Assembly (NCBI GenBank): GCA_934481345.1
Contig: CAKSPF010000001.1
Coordinates: 186,001 to 250,000, forward strand
Direction: 5' to 3'
Source: an uncultured Clostridia bacterium
GTDB lineage: Bacteria > Bacillota > Clostridia > UMGS1810
Length of the DNA stretch: 64,000 nucleotides
A program made the translations under genes and the position numbers. The notes under the pieces were generated by a model that had not been told where the DNA came from, searched no databases, and saw nothing but the letters and a program-made list of their open reading frames with translations. This document shows, in pieces, positions 45,702 through 54,531 of the stretch. Position 1 is the first letter of the stretch. Every line of letters starts with the position of its first letter.

Positions 45702-46586
45702 TTATATAAGTCCGTTTTCGTGCATTGCCGATTTCAAAAATTCAAGATTTTCTTCTGCCATTTCATAAAGCGGAAGTCTTAAAAGTCCTGCATTAAGCCC
45801 CATGAGATTGAGTGCGGTTTTAACGGGAATGGGATTAACTTCGCTGAACAGCGCCTTTATAAGCCTGTCAAGCTTAATCTGCATTTTTCCGGCAGAAACA
45901 AAATCTCCGTCCAGACACAAGCGGCACATTTTTTGATTTTCGGCAGGCATGATATTTGAAAGCACAGACAAAACACCTTTTGCTCCGATACTCATCAAAG
46001 GTACAGTTATATCGTCATTTCCCGAATAAACGTCTATTTTATCACCGCATTCTGCAATTATTTCAGCGCTGCGCGCCACATTACCCGTCGCTTCTTTTAT
46101 TCCGACAATATTCTCGGTTTTTGAAAGCTCGCAGACTGTTTTTGCCTGAATATCCACACCCGTTCTTGACGGCACATTATAAATAATTGCAGGCAAATCA
46201 ACAGAAGCAGCCAAAGTCTGATAATGCTTTATAAGTCCTCGCTGTGTGGTTTTATTATAATACGGCGACACCCATAAAAGCGCGTCTGCGCCAAGCTTAT
46301 ATGCCTCTTTATTCATCATTACCGCATGGTCGGTATTGTTGCTTCCTGTTCCTGCAATTACAGGCACGCGTTTTGCGGCGCGCTCCACAGCAAAGGCAAT
46401 TGCATCAAGGTGTTCCCTGTCATCAAGAGTCGGAGCTTCGCCCGTGGTTCCGCATATAAGCAATGCCTGAGTTCCGTTTTCTATCTGAAAATCAATAATC
46501 TTTCCCATAGCTTCATAATCGACGCCTTTTTCATTGAGCGGAGTCACCAACGCAACTCCTGCGCCTGTAAATACAGTCTTTTTCAT
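45702..46586 (-). CDS. dapA: 4-Hydroxy-tetrahydrodipicolinate synthase DapA
   Basis: A 294-residue class I aldolase that condenses pyruvate with aspartate semialdehyde in lysine and diaminopimelate synthesis, also a source of dipicolinate for spores. Visible motifs are TGAGVALVTPLNE, GTTGEAPTLDDREH, YNVPSRTG with the catalytic Tyr, and VGIKEATGN with the Schiff-base Lys (about residue 163). Length is normal. GGAGGAG precedes ATG at 46586. It is transcribed alone. Confidence 0.95.
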   Translation of the reverse strand: MKKTVFTGAGVALVTPLNEKGVDYEAMGKIIDFQIENGTQALLICGTTGEAPTLDDREHLDAIAFAVERAAKRVPVIAGTGSNNTDHAVMMNKEAYKLGADALLWVSPYYNKTTQRGLIKHYQTLAASVDLPAIIYNVPSRTGVDIQAKTVCELSKTENIVGIKEATGNVARSAEIIAECGDKIDVYSGNDDITVPLMSIGAKGVLSVLSNIMPAENQKMCRLCLDGDFVSAGKMQIKLDRLIKALFSEVNPIPVKTALNLMGLNAGLLRLPLYEMAEENLEFLKSAMHENGLI

Positions 46587-46688
46587 ATAATTACTCCTCC
46601 CGATTAATTAAAAAGCACAAAACCGATTATAGTATAAATATCACTATGTAGATTTTAACACAAACATGTTACAAAATCTTTGCATAAA

Positions 46689-47171
46689 TTACAAGCGCAT
46701 TCTGCCCGGATTTCCGATTATTTTTCCGCAGGCGATTTTTTCTCCCGAATTTCCGCTCGGCTGAGTTGTAAAATCATCTGTACCGCTGTGGATTATAACC
46801 ACTCTTCCGGTTATCTCGGCAACTCTGAATCGGTTGGTCAAAACCTGCATATAGGCATATCCGCCGTTTGAGAAAAGAGGCGGCAAATCACCCGAATGAT
46901 ACGGATGCGGACAGTTTTTCGGGTTATAATGTGTTTTAGCGTCTGCAAACGGGTCACTTTCATTTCCGCTGCAGCTTTCTCCCTCATGAATGTGAAAAGC
47001 AAAAACTCCGTCATTTCCGTTGCAGGAATTTTCCTGTTCCGGCAGACCGTATATTTCGGCGGTAACGAGCACCCCCATATTTGTCTGGCGGAAGTATACT
47101 CTTCCGGTTATCGTATTATACTTTTGCGAGCCTTTGACGTCTGCATAGGCGTTATACATAATATTTCTCAT
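46689..47171 (-). CDS. Cu/Zn superoxide dismutase family protein without signal peptide
   Basis: A 160-residue protein of the SodC fold. Metal ligands are apparent: FHIHEG (His60, His62), THYNP (His81), HPYHSGDLPPL (His89, His92, Asp95) and HSGTDDFTTQPSGNSG (His128). Cys67 and Cys148 could form the conserved disulfide. Bacterial SodC is usually periplasmic or lipid-anchored; here no signal peptide is seen from the chosen start (ATG 47171, behind CCGAGGTGA). Either the protein is cytoplasmic or it leaves by another route. Related short SodC-like proteins occur in clostridia. Enzyme activity is not certain. Confidence 0.85.
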   Translation of the reverse strand: MRNIMYNAYADVKGSQKYNTITGRVYFRQTNMGVLVTAEIYGLPEQENSCNGNDGVFAFHIHEGESCSGNESDPFADAKTHYNPKNCPHPYHSGDLPPLFSNGGYAYMQVLTNRFRVAEITGRVVIIHSGTDDFTTQPSGNSGEKIACGKIIGNPGRMRL

Positions 47172-47222
47172 ATTCTCACCTCGGTTTAACATATGCAAAA
47201 AGGTGAAAATTTGTTAAATTAT

Positions 47223-48778
47223 TTATTCTACTATATTTTGCACCCAGACGCGTTTTTTTATAAGCGTAAAACCGACAGCGCATTTGATAATGTCCATAGA
47301 CTGCACAACAGGGAAAATTATAACTATCGGCAAACCTGCCAAAAAGTACAGCAAAAACGATACGGGAACCGTAACGGCACATATAAACACACTGTCTACC
47401 AAAAAGGTAATGATTGTTTTTCCGCCGCTTCTGAGTGCGAAGTATGACGCATGTGCAAAGCTGGTTACGGGCATAAAACATGCGGTAACCCGTATAAAAT
47501 ACGAAGCATATTTTTTCGATTCCGCAGACGTATTGTAAAACATGGGTATGTATCCGCCGAGAGCAAATACCGCCGCCCCTATTATCATGCTTATCAATAC
47601 AGAAAACACCATGAGCTTACGGTTGTAGTCCACTGCCCTTTCAAAATCGTTTGCGCCCAAAAGTCTGCCGACAATTATTCCGATACTTGTTCCGAAAGCC
47701 ATAAATACGATATTAAAAAGATTTATAACTGTCGATGAAATACTGTAACCGGAAACAACCGCCAAACCGTGAAAGCTGTAACTCATGCTGATAAGCGACA
47801 TACCTACAGACCACAGTGTTTCATTGATTAAAAGCGGTACACCCTTTAAAAAAATGCTTTTAAACAAGTCTGCCGGTATGTATAAGCTTTTGAGAGAGCC
47901 TTTGAAATATTTATGACGGTCGCTTGTCTTTGCAACATAAAACAGTGTTGCAGCGCACTCACATATTCTTGCAATAACCGTTGCAGCAGCCGCACCGTTT
48001 ACGCCAAGACGCGGAAATCCGAGAAGTCCGAAAATAAGCAGCGAATTAAAAACTATATTAATAATAACCGCTGCAAAACCTATAACCATCGGCACAAACG
48101 TTTCGCCGGTCTCACGCATTGTACTCGAATACATTTGTGTAACTGCATACGGTACAAGACCGATTGTACATATATTCATATATTCTCTGGCATACTTAAA
48201 CGCGAGCAGGATATCGCAATCCTTGCTTCCTTCATGCAGAAACATATTGATTACCGTGCCCCCGAACACAGCAAATATTCCTATAGCCGCAACGCTTATT
48301 ATAAGGCAGATAATTGTTTTAAAACGGAAGGTATATCTTATTCCGTCATCATCGCCTTTGCCGAAAAACTGCGATGTAAATATTCCGGCACCGCTTATTG
48401 CGCCAAAAATTGCAAGGTTAGGCAAGCGGGACTTGAACCCAATATGCCTTACGTTTGAAAAAATGAAGCCTTTTCAACTTGTCGTCCTTGAAAGGCGACA
48501 GCCTGTCTGCGTCCTCCGCATTGAAAATTCAATAATTTTTTCTAAGCGTAAGGCCGCAGAGTTTATAAATAGGAAATTTTGAAATAAGACAAAGAAAATT
48601 CAAGAATAATACGGTCGTATATTTGCAGAATTTTCTGCTGTATTATGCGAAATTTCCATTTTTAAACCACATTGGGTTCGAGTCTCGCTTGCCTAAAAAC
48701 AAAAACTATCTGATTTACTATGGCAACTCCGGAAACCTGTTCCGTGCCGAGTGAACCGACCATGATATTATCAAGCAT
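47223..48778 (-). pseudogene. MATE-family efflux transporter, interrupted and 5'-truncated
   Basis: The 3' part (47223-48418) encodes about 400 residues of a MATE multidrug/cation antiporter, from LAIFGAISGAGIFTSQFFGK to its normal end. The 5' part continues at 48695-48778 with MLDNIMVGSLGTEQVSGVAI then VNQIVFVF. The two are separated by a 273-bp element at 48421-48693 flanked by TA. Deleting the element and one TA restores ...VFVF-NLAIFG... in frame. The first 30-40 residues and the promoter are also missing: the reading frame begins only 7 bp after the mgtE stop, so a deletion has fused the two genes. Not functional as it stands. Confidence 0.85.
48421..48693. mobile_element. 273-bp miniature inverted-repeat element (MITE) in the MATE gene
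   Basis: Terminal inverted repeats of 26 bp (48421-48446 and 48668-48693) differ at three positions, all transitions; both begin GGCAAGCG. The element is flanked by a TA duplication (48419-48420 and 48694-48695), as expected for the IS630/Tc1-mariner mode of insertion. It has no transposase gene. Inside are further inverted repeats: GCCTTACG 48446-48453 with 48547-48554, GGAAATTT with AAATTTCC near 48570 and 48650, and GCAGAATTTTCTGC near 48625. The repeat ends look like a tRNA T-arm (GGGTTCRAGTCYCGCTTGCC). The parent transposon is not in the window. Confidence 0.82.
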
Positions 48779-48785
48779 ATACAAT

Positions 48786-50141
48786 TTATATTCCAAGGCA
48801 TACAGATGCAATTTCAAAGTAAATCAAAAGCGACAGCGCATCCACTATTGTTGTGATAAAAGGACTCGCCATAACTGCCGGGTCAAAGCCTATTTTCTTT
48901 GCGGCAATCGGCAGAACACCGCCTATGATTTTTGCAAAAAGTATGGTAAATATAAGTGTAAGCGATACAACAAACGACACCATAACTCCGACGCCGTCCA
49001 GAAAATAGCATTTTAAAAAGTTAACAGCCGAAAGCGATACTCCGCAAAGAAGCGCAACGCGTATTTCTTTCCATATAACTTTTAATGTATCGCGGTATTC
49101 TATTTCTCCGAGCGAAAGTCCGCGGATAATTGTAACCGAAACCTGTGAGCCGGAGTTTCCGCCCGTATCCATCAGCATAGGTATAAATGCCGTTAAGACG
49201 ACCTGTGCTTTAAGTGCATTTTCAAAGCTGTTGATTATCATTCCCGTAAATGTTGCGGAAACCATAAGAAGCATAAGCCAGGGTATTCTCTTTTTCCATG
49301 TTTCAATAATACCGGTACGCATATACGGCTTATCCGTAGGGACGATAGCCGCCATTTTTTCGATATCCTCGGTCAGCTCATCCTGCAAAACGTCAATAGC
49401 ATCGTCGAAGGTTACAATACCTACAAGACGCTGTTCCTCGTCTACAACCGGCAAAGCCATAAAATTATATTTATCAAAGTCATTTGCAACAACCTCTTTG
49501 TCCTCAAGAGTTGTAACAAATATCGGATTAAGCTCCATTATATCGCCGATAAGCTCGTTTTCATCTGCAAGAAGCAAAGCCTTGACGGTTACAATACCTA
49601 TAAGTTTATTATTGTTATCCGTCACATAGCAGGTATAAATCGTTTCTTTATCCACACCCGTCTGGCGGATATGCTTTATTGCCTCATCAACCGTCATTGT
49701 TTTTTTCAGGCTGACAAACTCTATTGTCATGATGCTTCCTGCGCTGTCGTCGGGATACTTCAAAACGGCGTTTATCATGTTTCTGGTATCGGTATCCGCA
49801 GCGCGCAGAATTCTCTTTACAACATTTGCAGGCATTTCTTCTACAATGTCAACGGCATCATCAAGATACAGCTCATCCACAACCTCTTTAAGCTCCTTAT
49901 CGGTAAAGCTGTGTATAAGCTCCTGCTGTCTGTCCGGCTCCATTTCTACAAACGTATCGGCTGCCAAATCTTTAGGCATTATTCTGAAAGCAATTATGAG
50001 TTCATCTTTTGTAAGCTCGTCAAAAAACAAAGCTATATCTGCAGGGTTCATGGTATTGAGCAAAGATTTTAAATCCAAAAATTTCTTGTTTTTCAAAAGC
50101 TCCAGAGCCCTGTCTGTCAAACTGATTTCTTCGTTATTCAC
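48786..50141 (-). CDS. mgtE: Magnesium transporter MgtE
   Basis: A 451-residue Mg2+ channel. The N-terminal superhelical domain (LLNTMNPADIALFFDELTKD, PDRQQELIHSFTDKEL) is followed by two CBS domains (about residues 135-255) that sense Mg2+. A five-helix membrane domain follows, with the conserved MLMDTGGNSGSQVSVTIIRG and ASPFITTIVDALSLLIYF. GTG at 50141 is chosen because GGAGGAG lies just upstream; an in-frame extension has no site. An M-box-like leader precedes it. The stop lies 7 bp from the MATE remnant, which replaces the natural 3' flank. Confidence 0.94.
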   Translation of the reverse strand: MNNEEISLTDRALELLKNKKFLDLKSLLNTMNPADIALFFDELTKDELIIAFRIMPKDLAADTFVEMEPDRQQELIHSFTDKELKEVVDELYLDDAVDIVEEMPANVVKRILRAADTDTRNMINAVLKYPDDSAGSIMTIEFVSLKKTMTVDEAIKHIRQTGVDKETIYTCYVTDNNNKLIGIVTVKALLLADENELIGDIMELNPIFVTTLEDKEVVANDFDKYNFMALPVVDEEQRLVGIVTFDDAIDVLQDELTEDIEKMAAIVPTDKPYMRTGIIETWKKRIPWLMLLMVSATFTGMIINSFENALKAQVVLTAFIPMLMDTGGNSGSQVSVTIIRGLSLGEIEYRDTLKVIWKEIRVALLCGVSLSAVNFLKCYFLDGVGVMVSFVVSLTLIFTILFAKIIGGVLPIAAKKIGFDPAVMASPFITTIVDALSLLIYFEIASVCLGI

Positions 50142-50202
50142 AAATTCTCCTCCCAAACTGAAAATTTTAGGAAGGAAGTACCGCACAAAATACAAGAGCA
50201 TT

Positions 50203-50385
50203 AAAAAAGCGGCAAATGCTCTTTAATCCGTGAGCATGCCGCTGCCGCATAAATACAGTATTTTTACACGTCAAAAAAAGACGCAGTAAAAATACATACA
50301 TCTAAACTACAGCAGCCGCATCGGACATATTCCGTGCTCCTACTACCTCCTGCGTCCATTAAATTCACCTCACCTGTGTAAAAAA
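50203..50385 (-). promoter_or_regulatory. M-box-like magnesium riboswitch with terminator
   Basis: The mgtE leader contains blocks resembling the M-box (ykoK) aptamer: ACAGGTGAGGTG near 50370, GGCTGCTGTAG near 50315, and ATGCGGCAGCGGCATGCTCA near 50240. The last block overlaps a terminator: GCGGCATGCTC (50232-50242) pairs with GAGCATTTGCCGC (50209-50221), followed by TTTTTT. Context (mgtE) is the classical one for Mg2+-induced termination. The match was made by eye, so class assignment is probable and not certain. Confidence 0.65.
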
Positions 50386-50409
50386 TAAAGTATTTTAAAA
50401 CCAAAATTA

Positions 50410-50438
50410 ATAATAACACAACAGGCAAAAAATCTCAA
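50410..50438 (-). promoter_or_regulatory. Promoter of the mgtE leader
   Basis: On the minus strand TTGAGA and TATTAT are 17 bases apart, about 25 bp upstream of the M-box-like leader. Confidence 0.6.
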
Positions 50439-50508
50439 TAGCTTTTTTAAAATTTTTTGTCTTATTTTAAATTTATATGCATCAATGTGTAATTTTGTCT
50501 GTCATTAC

Positions 50509-51378
50509 TCACTCTTCGGCGTTTATTTCAACCGGACGGGTCAGCGAGCCTTTTTTATTCTTTATCAGATAAAATATCGCAAAAGCCGCTGCCAAAAAAG
50601 TTACTGCCGCAACTAACTGCGACACTCTGAAATTCAAAAAATACAGGCTGTCCGTTCTGAGCCCCTCGACAAAAAATCTGCCGAGCCCGTAAAGCGATAT
50701 ATATGTCAAAAACACCTGTCCGTCGAAACGGCGTCTTTTGAACAATATCAAGACAGTAATTAAAACAAGCACATTCCACATTGACTCATACAAAAAGGTA
50801 GGATGAACGCACATATTTACGTCTACGTTTGCACCCTCTGCCGCCATTTCCGCAAGTCTTTCCTTTATCACATTACCGGTCATTCCGAAAACAGACGAAG
50901 TATTGGTGCCAAACGCTTCCTGGTTAAAAAAGTTGCCCCATCTGCCGAAAATCTGTCCTATTAGAAGTCCGACGGCGCCTATGTCGCAAATAAGCGGAAG
51001 ATTTTGCTTTTTTATCCTGCAATATATAACCGTGGAAATAACCGCCCCTATAATAGCTCCGTATATGGCTATGCCTCCATGCCATATCTTATATATTTCC
51101 GCAAAATTATCCGCATAGCTTTCCCAGTTGAATGCAACATAGTAAATCCTTGCACATACTATTGCGCTCGGCGTGCCGTAAAGAGCTATATCATAAATTG
51201 TATCAGGCGAAATGCCGTATTTTTTTGCCAGAATTACCGCTGCTATTATAGCTATAAAAAATCCGATACCGATTATTATGCCGTACCAGTATATCTCCTT
51301 GGAGCCGATTGTAAAAGCCACGCTGTCTGCATGAAGCATTATGCCGAGCTTCGGGAATAAAATATAATTTTCCGTCAT
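50509..51378 (-). CDS. lgt: Prolipoprotein diacylglyceryl transferase Lgt
   Basis: A 289-residue, seven-helix membrane enzyme that moves diacylglycerol from phosphatidylglycerol to the lipobox cysteine of prolipoproteins. The Lgt signature GRWGNFFNQEAFG is present (about residues 145-157), as are YGIIIGIGFFIA and the HGGIAIYGAIIGA segment. It would modify substrates such as the sugar-binding lipoprotein encoded at 33542. AAAGGTGA precedes ATG at 51378. It follows the two M16 genes by 22 bp and ends their operon. Confidence 0.95.
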   Translation of the reverse strand: MTENYILFPKLGIMLHADSVAFTIGSKEIYWYGIIIGIGFFIAIIAAVILAKKYGISPDTIYDIALYGTPSAIVCARIYYVAFNWESYADNFAEIYKIWHGGIAIYGAIIGAVISTVIYCRIKKQNLPLICDIGAVGLLIGQIFGRWGNFFNQEAFGTNTSSVFGMTGNVIKERLAEMAAEGANVDVNMCVHPTFLYESMWNVLVLITVLILFKRRRFDGQVFLTYISLYGLGRFFVEGLRTDSLYFLNFRVSQLVAAVTFLAAAFAIFYLIKNKKGSLTRPVEINAEE

Positions 51379-51400
51379 AGAATTATGTCACCTTTCAACA

Positions 51401-52690
51401 CTATTTTTCAGATGGCAGTACAACGCTCATTGCCATATTATCCTCTGCAAAGATTTCATTAAAAACCTCTGTTACATATTTCAAATCAACACTGTTATAA
51501 ATATCGCTGAAACTGAAAATATTTATACCGCTCAAAATATATCTTGTAACCATGCCGCCTATTGTCTGCACGTCATTAAATCCTCTTAAATATGTGCCGT
51601 AGAAGGCTTTTTTCACGCGTTCAAACTCATCTGCGCCAAATCCTGATTTGCGTTTTTGGCAAATGGTTTCCATAAGTCTGTTCTTAACCTCCTGCGGATT
51701 TTCGCTTTCTCCGCCGAATGAAGCAAAGGCAAATTCCGCCTCTGTACTGTTATCCGTACCGAAAGTATCATTTATCAGACCTTTTTCATATAATTCGGTA
51801 AAAAGTCTGCTGCTTCTGCCGGCTAAAAGCCTTGTGATCAGTTCAACCGCTATTTCCCTCTTCAGAAGTTCATCGCCTTTTTTGAGATAGTTGTCTTTAA
51901 ATCCTATTTCAAATATCGGCATTGCCACGCTTGCCGACGACTCAATATATTTTTGATTAACGGACGCAGGCTCCTCGTCATACAAGCTTTTTACACTGCC
52001 GGAAGGTCTGCCGGGCAAAATTGCCTTATCTGCAATGGCAAAAATCTCATCGGCGTCAACATCGCCGACAACGCACACCACCATATTTGACGGATTATAA
52101 TATGTGTTGTAGCATTTATATAAAACATCTTTATCTATATCGGCAATGCTTTCAACCGTACCTGCAATATCTATTCTGACAGGATTTTTATGATACAGAG
52201 CCTTTAAAAGATTGAATGTCACCTTCCACTGGCCGTCATCATCATACATGCGTATTTCCTGGGCAATAATTCCCTGTTCCTTGTCAACATTTTCCTTTGT
52301 AAAATACGGATCCTGCACATAGTTTAACAAATGTTCAAAGTTTTGATTAAAGTTATCCGTACAGGAAAACAGATAGCAGGTGTATGTGAACGAAGTAAAT
52401 GCATTGGCATCAGCACCGTATCTGGCAAATTTGTCAAAAGCGTTTGTACCGTCGCTCTGCTCAAACATTTTATGCTCCAAAAAGTGAGCCACGCCGTCGG
52501 GAACAGTGCAGGGCTCGGTTTCTCCGAGAGGGATAAACCGATTGTTTACAGAACCGATTTTTGCCGCAAAGGTTGCGTATTTCTTTATACAGCCCGGTTT
52601 CGGAATGACAAAAATTCCCAGTCCGGATTCGTGTTCGCCTATATACATTGTTTCCTTTAAAAATTTGTTTTCAATTTTAGTATATTTCAC
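51401..52690 (-). CDS. M16 zinc peptidase, catalytic subunit type (YmfH-like)
   Basis: A 429-residue pitrilysin/insulinase-family protein. The inverted zinc motif HFLEH is present at residues 69-73 (GVAHFLEHKMFE), with a downstream Glu expected near YVQDPYFTKENVDKEQGIIAQE. Two M16 halves (about 1-230 and 230-429) form the clam shell. Start is GTG at 52690 behind GGAAGGGAG, which overlaps the previous gene's stop. It pairs with the HxxEH-less homologue just upstream, so a heterodimer is likely, as with paired M16B proteins. Confidence 0.9.
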   Translation of the reverse strand: MKYTKIENKFLKETMYIGEHESGLGIFVIPKPGCIKKYATFAAKIGSVNNRFIPLGETEPCTVPDGVAHFLEHKMFEQSDGTNAFDKFARYGADANAFTSFTYTCYLFSCTDNFNQNFEHLLNYVQDPYFTKENVDKEQGIIAQEIRMYDDDGQWKVTFNLLKALYHKNPVRIDIAGTVESIADIDKDVLYKCYNTYYNPSNMVVCVVGDVDADEIFAIADKAILPGRPSGSVKSLYDEEPASVNQKYIESSASVAMPIFEIGFKDNYLKKGDELLKREIAVELITRLLAGRSSRLFTELYEKGLINDTFGTDNSTEAEFAFASFGGESENPQEVKNRLMETICQKRKSGFGADEFERVKKAFYGTYLRGFNDVQTIGGMVTRYILSGINIFSFSDIYNSVDLKYVTEVFNEIFAEDNMAMSVVLPSEK

Positions 52691-52695
52691 AAAAG

Positions 52696-53964
52696 TTACT
52701 CCCTTCCTTTAAGAAAATATATCGTATCCGTTTCGACTGTCGAAAATGCCTTTACCACGTCTTCACGGGTTACGGAACGCACCTTAGCCACTGCTTCGTC
52801 GATAGTATCGCGGTTTGACGAAAAGCAATGTCCCAGGTAATAATCCTTCATGAGATACGGACTGTCTTTAAATGACTGATAGCTGTTAATAATATAATTT
52901 TTTGAAACTTCAAACTCTTCATCGGTGAAATCGCCTTTTGATATATTTTTAAGCTGATTGAGTATTTCATTTTTTGCTTTATCAAAGTTTGCGAACTCAA
53001 TTCCGGAGCTTATAAGCATAATCGCACGGAACTTATCAAGCCTGGAACCTGCATAATAGCAAAGGCTCATTTTTTCTCTGACGGTATTAAAAAGTCTTGA
53101 GTGTGCCCCGCCTCCGAAAATACTGTTGCCTGTCAAAAGTGCATAATACAGCTCATCTTCAATGCCGATGCCGGTTCTGAGGCCTATTGCAAGCTTTCCC
53201 TGAGCCACATCAAAGGTGTCCTCCACATATTTTACTTCTTTTACTTTCTTATGCTCATTTTTGCATGGCGGTATAGGCTTAATGTTAAATTTGAAATCAG
53301 CCATGTAATTCTTTATAAAGTGAACCGTTTTATCAATATCTACACTGCCGACAACAAATATATCTATCGGACTTGTGTACAAAATACTCATGTAGTGGTC
53401 GTACAGAGTTTTTTCATCAATTTTATCAATATCTTCGAGATAACCGAACTCAAATACAGCCGTATCCTCGCCGCTGCACATTTCCTCAATACATCTGAAA
53501 TTGGCATAGGAACGTTTATCGTTTACAAGCCCCTCAATATCGTCACGAAGATTTTGTTTTTCCACAGCGACCGTTTCGGCATTAAAAGACAAATTTTCGG
53601 TATTTGTCTTAAAAATCAGATCCATCATAAGCTCCGTTCCCTGCGCGGCTATACTTTCGGGAAGGTATTCATCCGAAAGAAAGCTGACTGTTGAAACGAT
53701 ACTCTGAGCATAGGCTTTTTTGGTAATATTTACGTCAAACAGCGTCCCGTACAGTTCTTCGGCATACAGATTCAGCTTATTTATGCTCGGATATGCCGCC
53801 GTGCCCCGTCTTATAACCTTTGAAAGAAGTGCATTTTTTGTAGCCTCTGCCCTGTCAAGCTTTCTGTGCAGAAAAAGGCTCATGGATACCGTTTTGTATT
53901 TATCGTCCTGTATATAGTATAAATTAATATTATTCTGTATTTCTTTTTTCACAATATCAGCCAT
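52696..53964 (-). CDS. M16 peptidase-like protein, non-catalytic partner (YmfF-like)
   Basis: A 423-residue M16 homologue. The expected HxxEH motif is replaced: the region reads LLSKVIRRGTAAYPSINKLN, so zinc catalysis is lost. R/Y-type residues in the second half (GGGAHSRLFNTVREKMSLCYY) match the R/Y-domain motif of active pairs, so it probably completes the active site of the partner at 51401. Start at 53964 gives AAAGGAT nine bases upstream; an ATG nine bases earlier abuts the site. Five bases separate the two genes. Confidence 0.88.
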   Translation of the reverse strand: MADIVKKEIQNNINLYYIQDDKYKTVSMSLFLHRKLDRAEATKNALLSKVIRRGTAAYPSINKLNLYAEELYGTLFDVNITKKAYAQSIVSTVSFLSDEYLPESIAAQGTELMMDLIFKTNTENLSFNAETVAVEKQNLRDDIEGLVNDKRSYANFRCIEEMCSGEDTAVFEFGYLEDIDKIDEKTLYDHYMSILYTSPIDIFVVGSVDIDKTVHFIKNYMADFKFNIKPIPPCKNEHKKVKEVKYVEDTFDVAQGKLAIGLRTGIGIEDELYYALLTGNSIFGGGAHSRLFNTVREKMSLCYYAGSRLDKFRAIMLISSGIEFANFDKAKNEILNQLKNISKGDFTDEEFEVSKNYIINSYQSFKDSPYLMKDYYLGHCFSSNRDTIDEAVAKVRSVTREDVVKAFSTVETDTIYFLKGRE

Positions 53965-54156
53965 TACAATCATCCTTTCATTCTGAATATTAATAATAAG
54001 TGTTAAAAATATACCTATATTCTACCACATTTGTTTTAAAATTACCATAATTAATTTTAATTTATTTTTATTACTTTATGCTCCGTCATTACACACAAAA
54101 AAATTTACATATTTTGTTATTTTTATCTAAAAATAACATGTGATTAAAACAAATGA

Positions 54157-54185
54157 TTGACAAATTTGCATATATTACCTATAAT
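54157..54185 (+). promoter_or_regulatory. Consensus promoter of spoVG
   Basis: A perfect TTGACA and a perfect TATAAT separated by 17 bases, 40 bp upstream of the spoVG start. It reads as a strong vegetative promoter; no obvious SigmaH element was noticed. Confidence 0.8.
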
Positions 54186-54224
54186 AAACTTAATAAATGG
54201 TTTCACCACAAAGGAGAATTAGAA

Positions 54225-54485
54225 ATGGAAATTACAAGCATCATGATTAAAAAATTTGATACTGACAGCAAAATGAAGGCTATTGCTTCCGTCACGTTTG
54301 ACGACTGTTTTGCCGTTCATGACATCAAAGTTATTGAAAATGAAAGTAAGGTTTTCGTTGCTATGCCGAACAAGCGTTTAAAAGACGGCACATTCAAGGA
54401 TGTAGCTCACCCCATTAACTTTGAATTCAGACAGTACGTTGAATCAAAGGTGCTCGAAGCATACAACAACGCTCCGACTGAATAA
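54225..54485 (+). CDS. spoVG: Septation regulator SpoVG
   Basis: An 86-residue nucleic-acid-binding regulator of septation and sporulation. MEITSIMIKKFDTDSKMKAI, VTFDDCFAVHDIKVI and VFVAMPNKRLKDGTFKDVAH with PINFEFRQYVE are nearly diagnostic. AAGGAG lies eight bases before ATG at 54225; an upstream in-frame ATG overlaps the promoter itself and is rejected. It is monocistronic, with a strong promoter and terminator. Confidence 0.96.
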   Translation: MEITSIMIKKFDTDSKMKAIASVTFDDCFAVHDIKVIENESKVFVAMPNKRLKDGTFKDVAHPINFEFRQYVESKVLEAYNNAPTE

Positions 54486-54504
54486 TTAATTTTTATAGCT
54501 TAAA

Positions 54505-54531
54505 AAACCGTCTGCTCAATGCAGGCGGTTT
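54505..54531. terminator. Terminator after spoVG, shared with the convergent gene
   Basis: AAACCGTCTGC (54505-54515) pairs with 54521-54531 (one G-T pair) around TCAAT. A-rich and T-containing flanks on both sides suggest it works in both directions; it touches the stop codon of the GIY-YIG gene. Confidence 0.75.

Noticed and set aside
47193..47738. Plus-strand ORFs opposite the MATE remnant
   Set aside because: They mirror the coding frame of the MATE gene and are rich in Cys/His/Tyr as expected of antisense frames.
48660..48696. tRNA 3' end on the plus strand (T-loop-like GGTTCGAGTC)
   Set aside because: No acceptor 5' strand, D-arm or anticodon arm precedes it, and the same motif occurs inverted at 48421; it is the terminal repeat of the miniature element.
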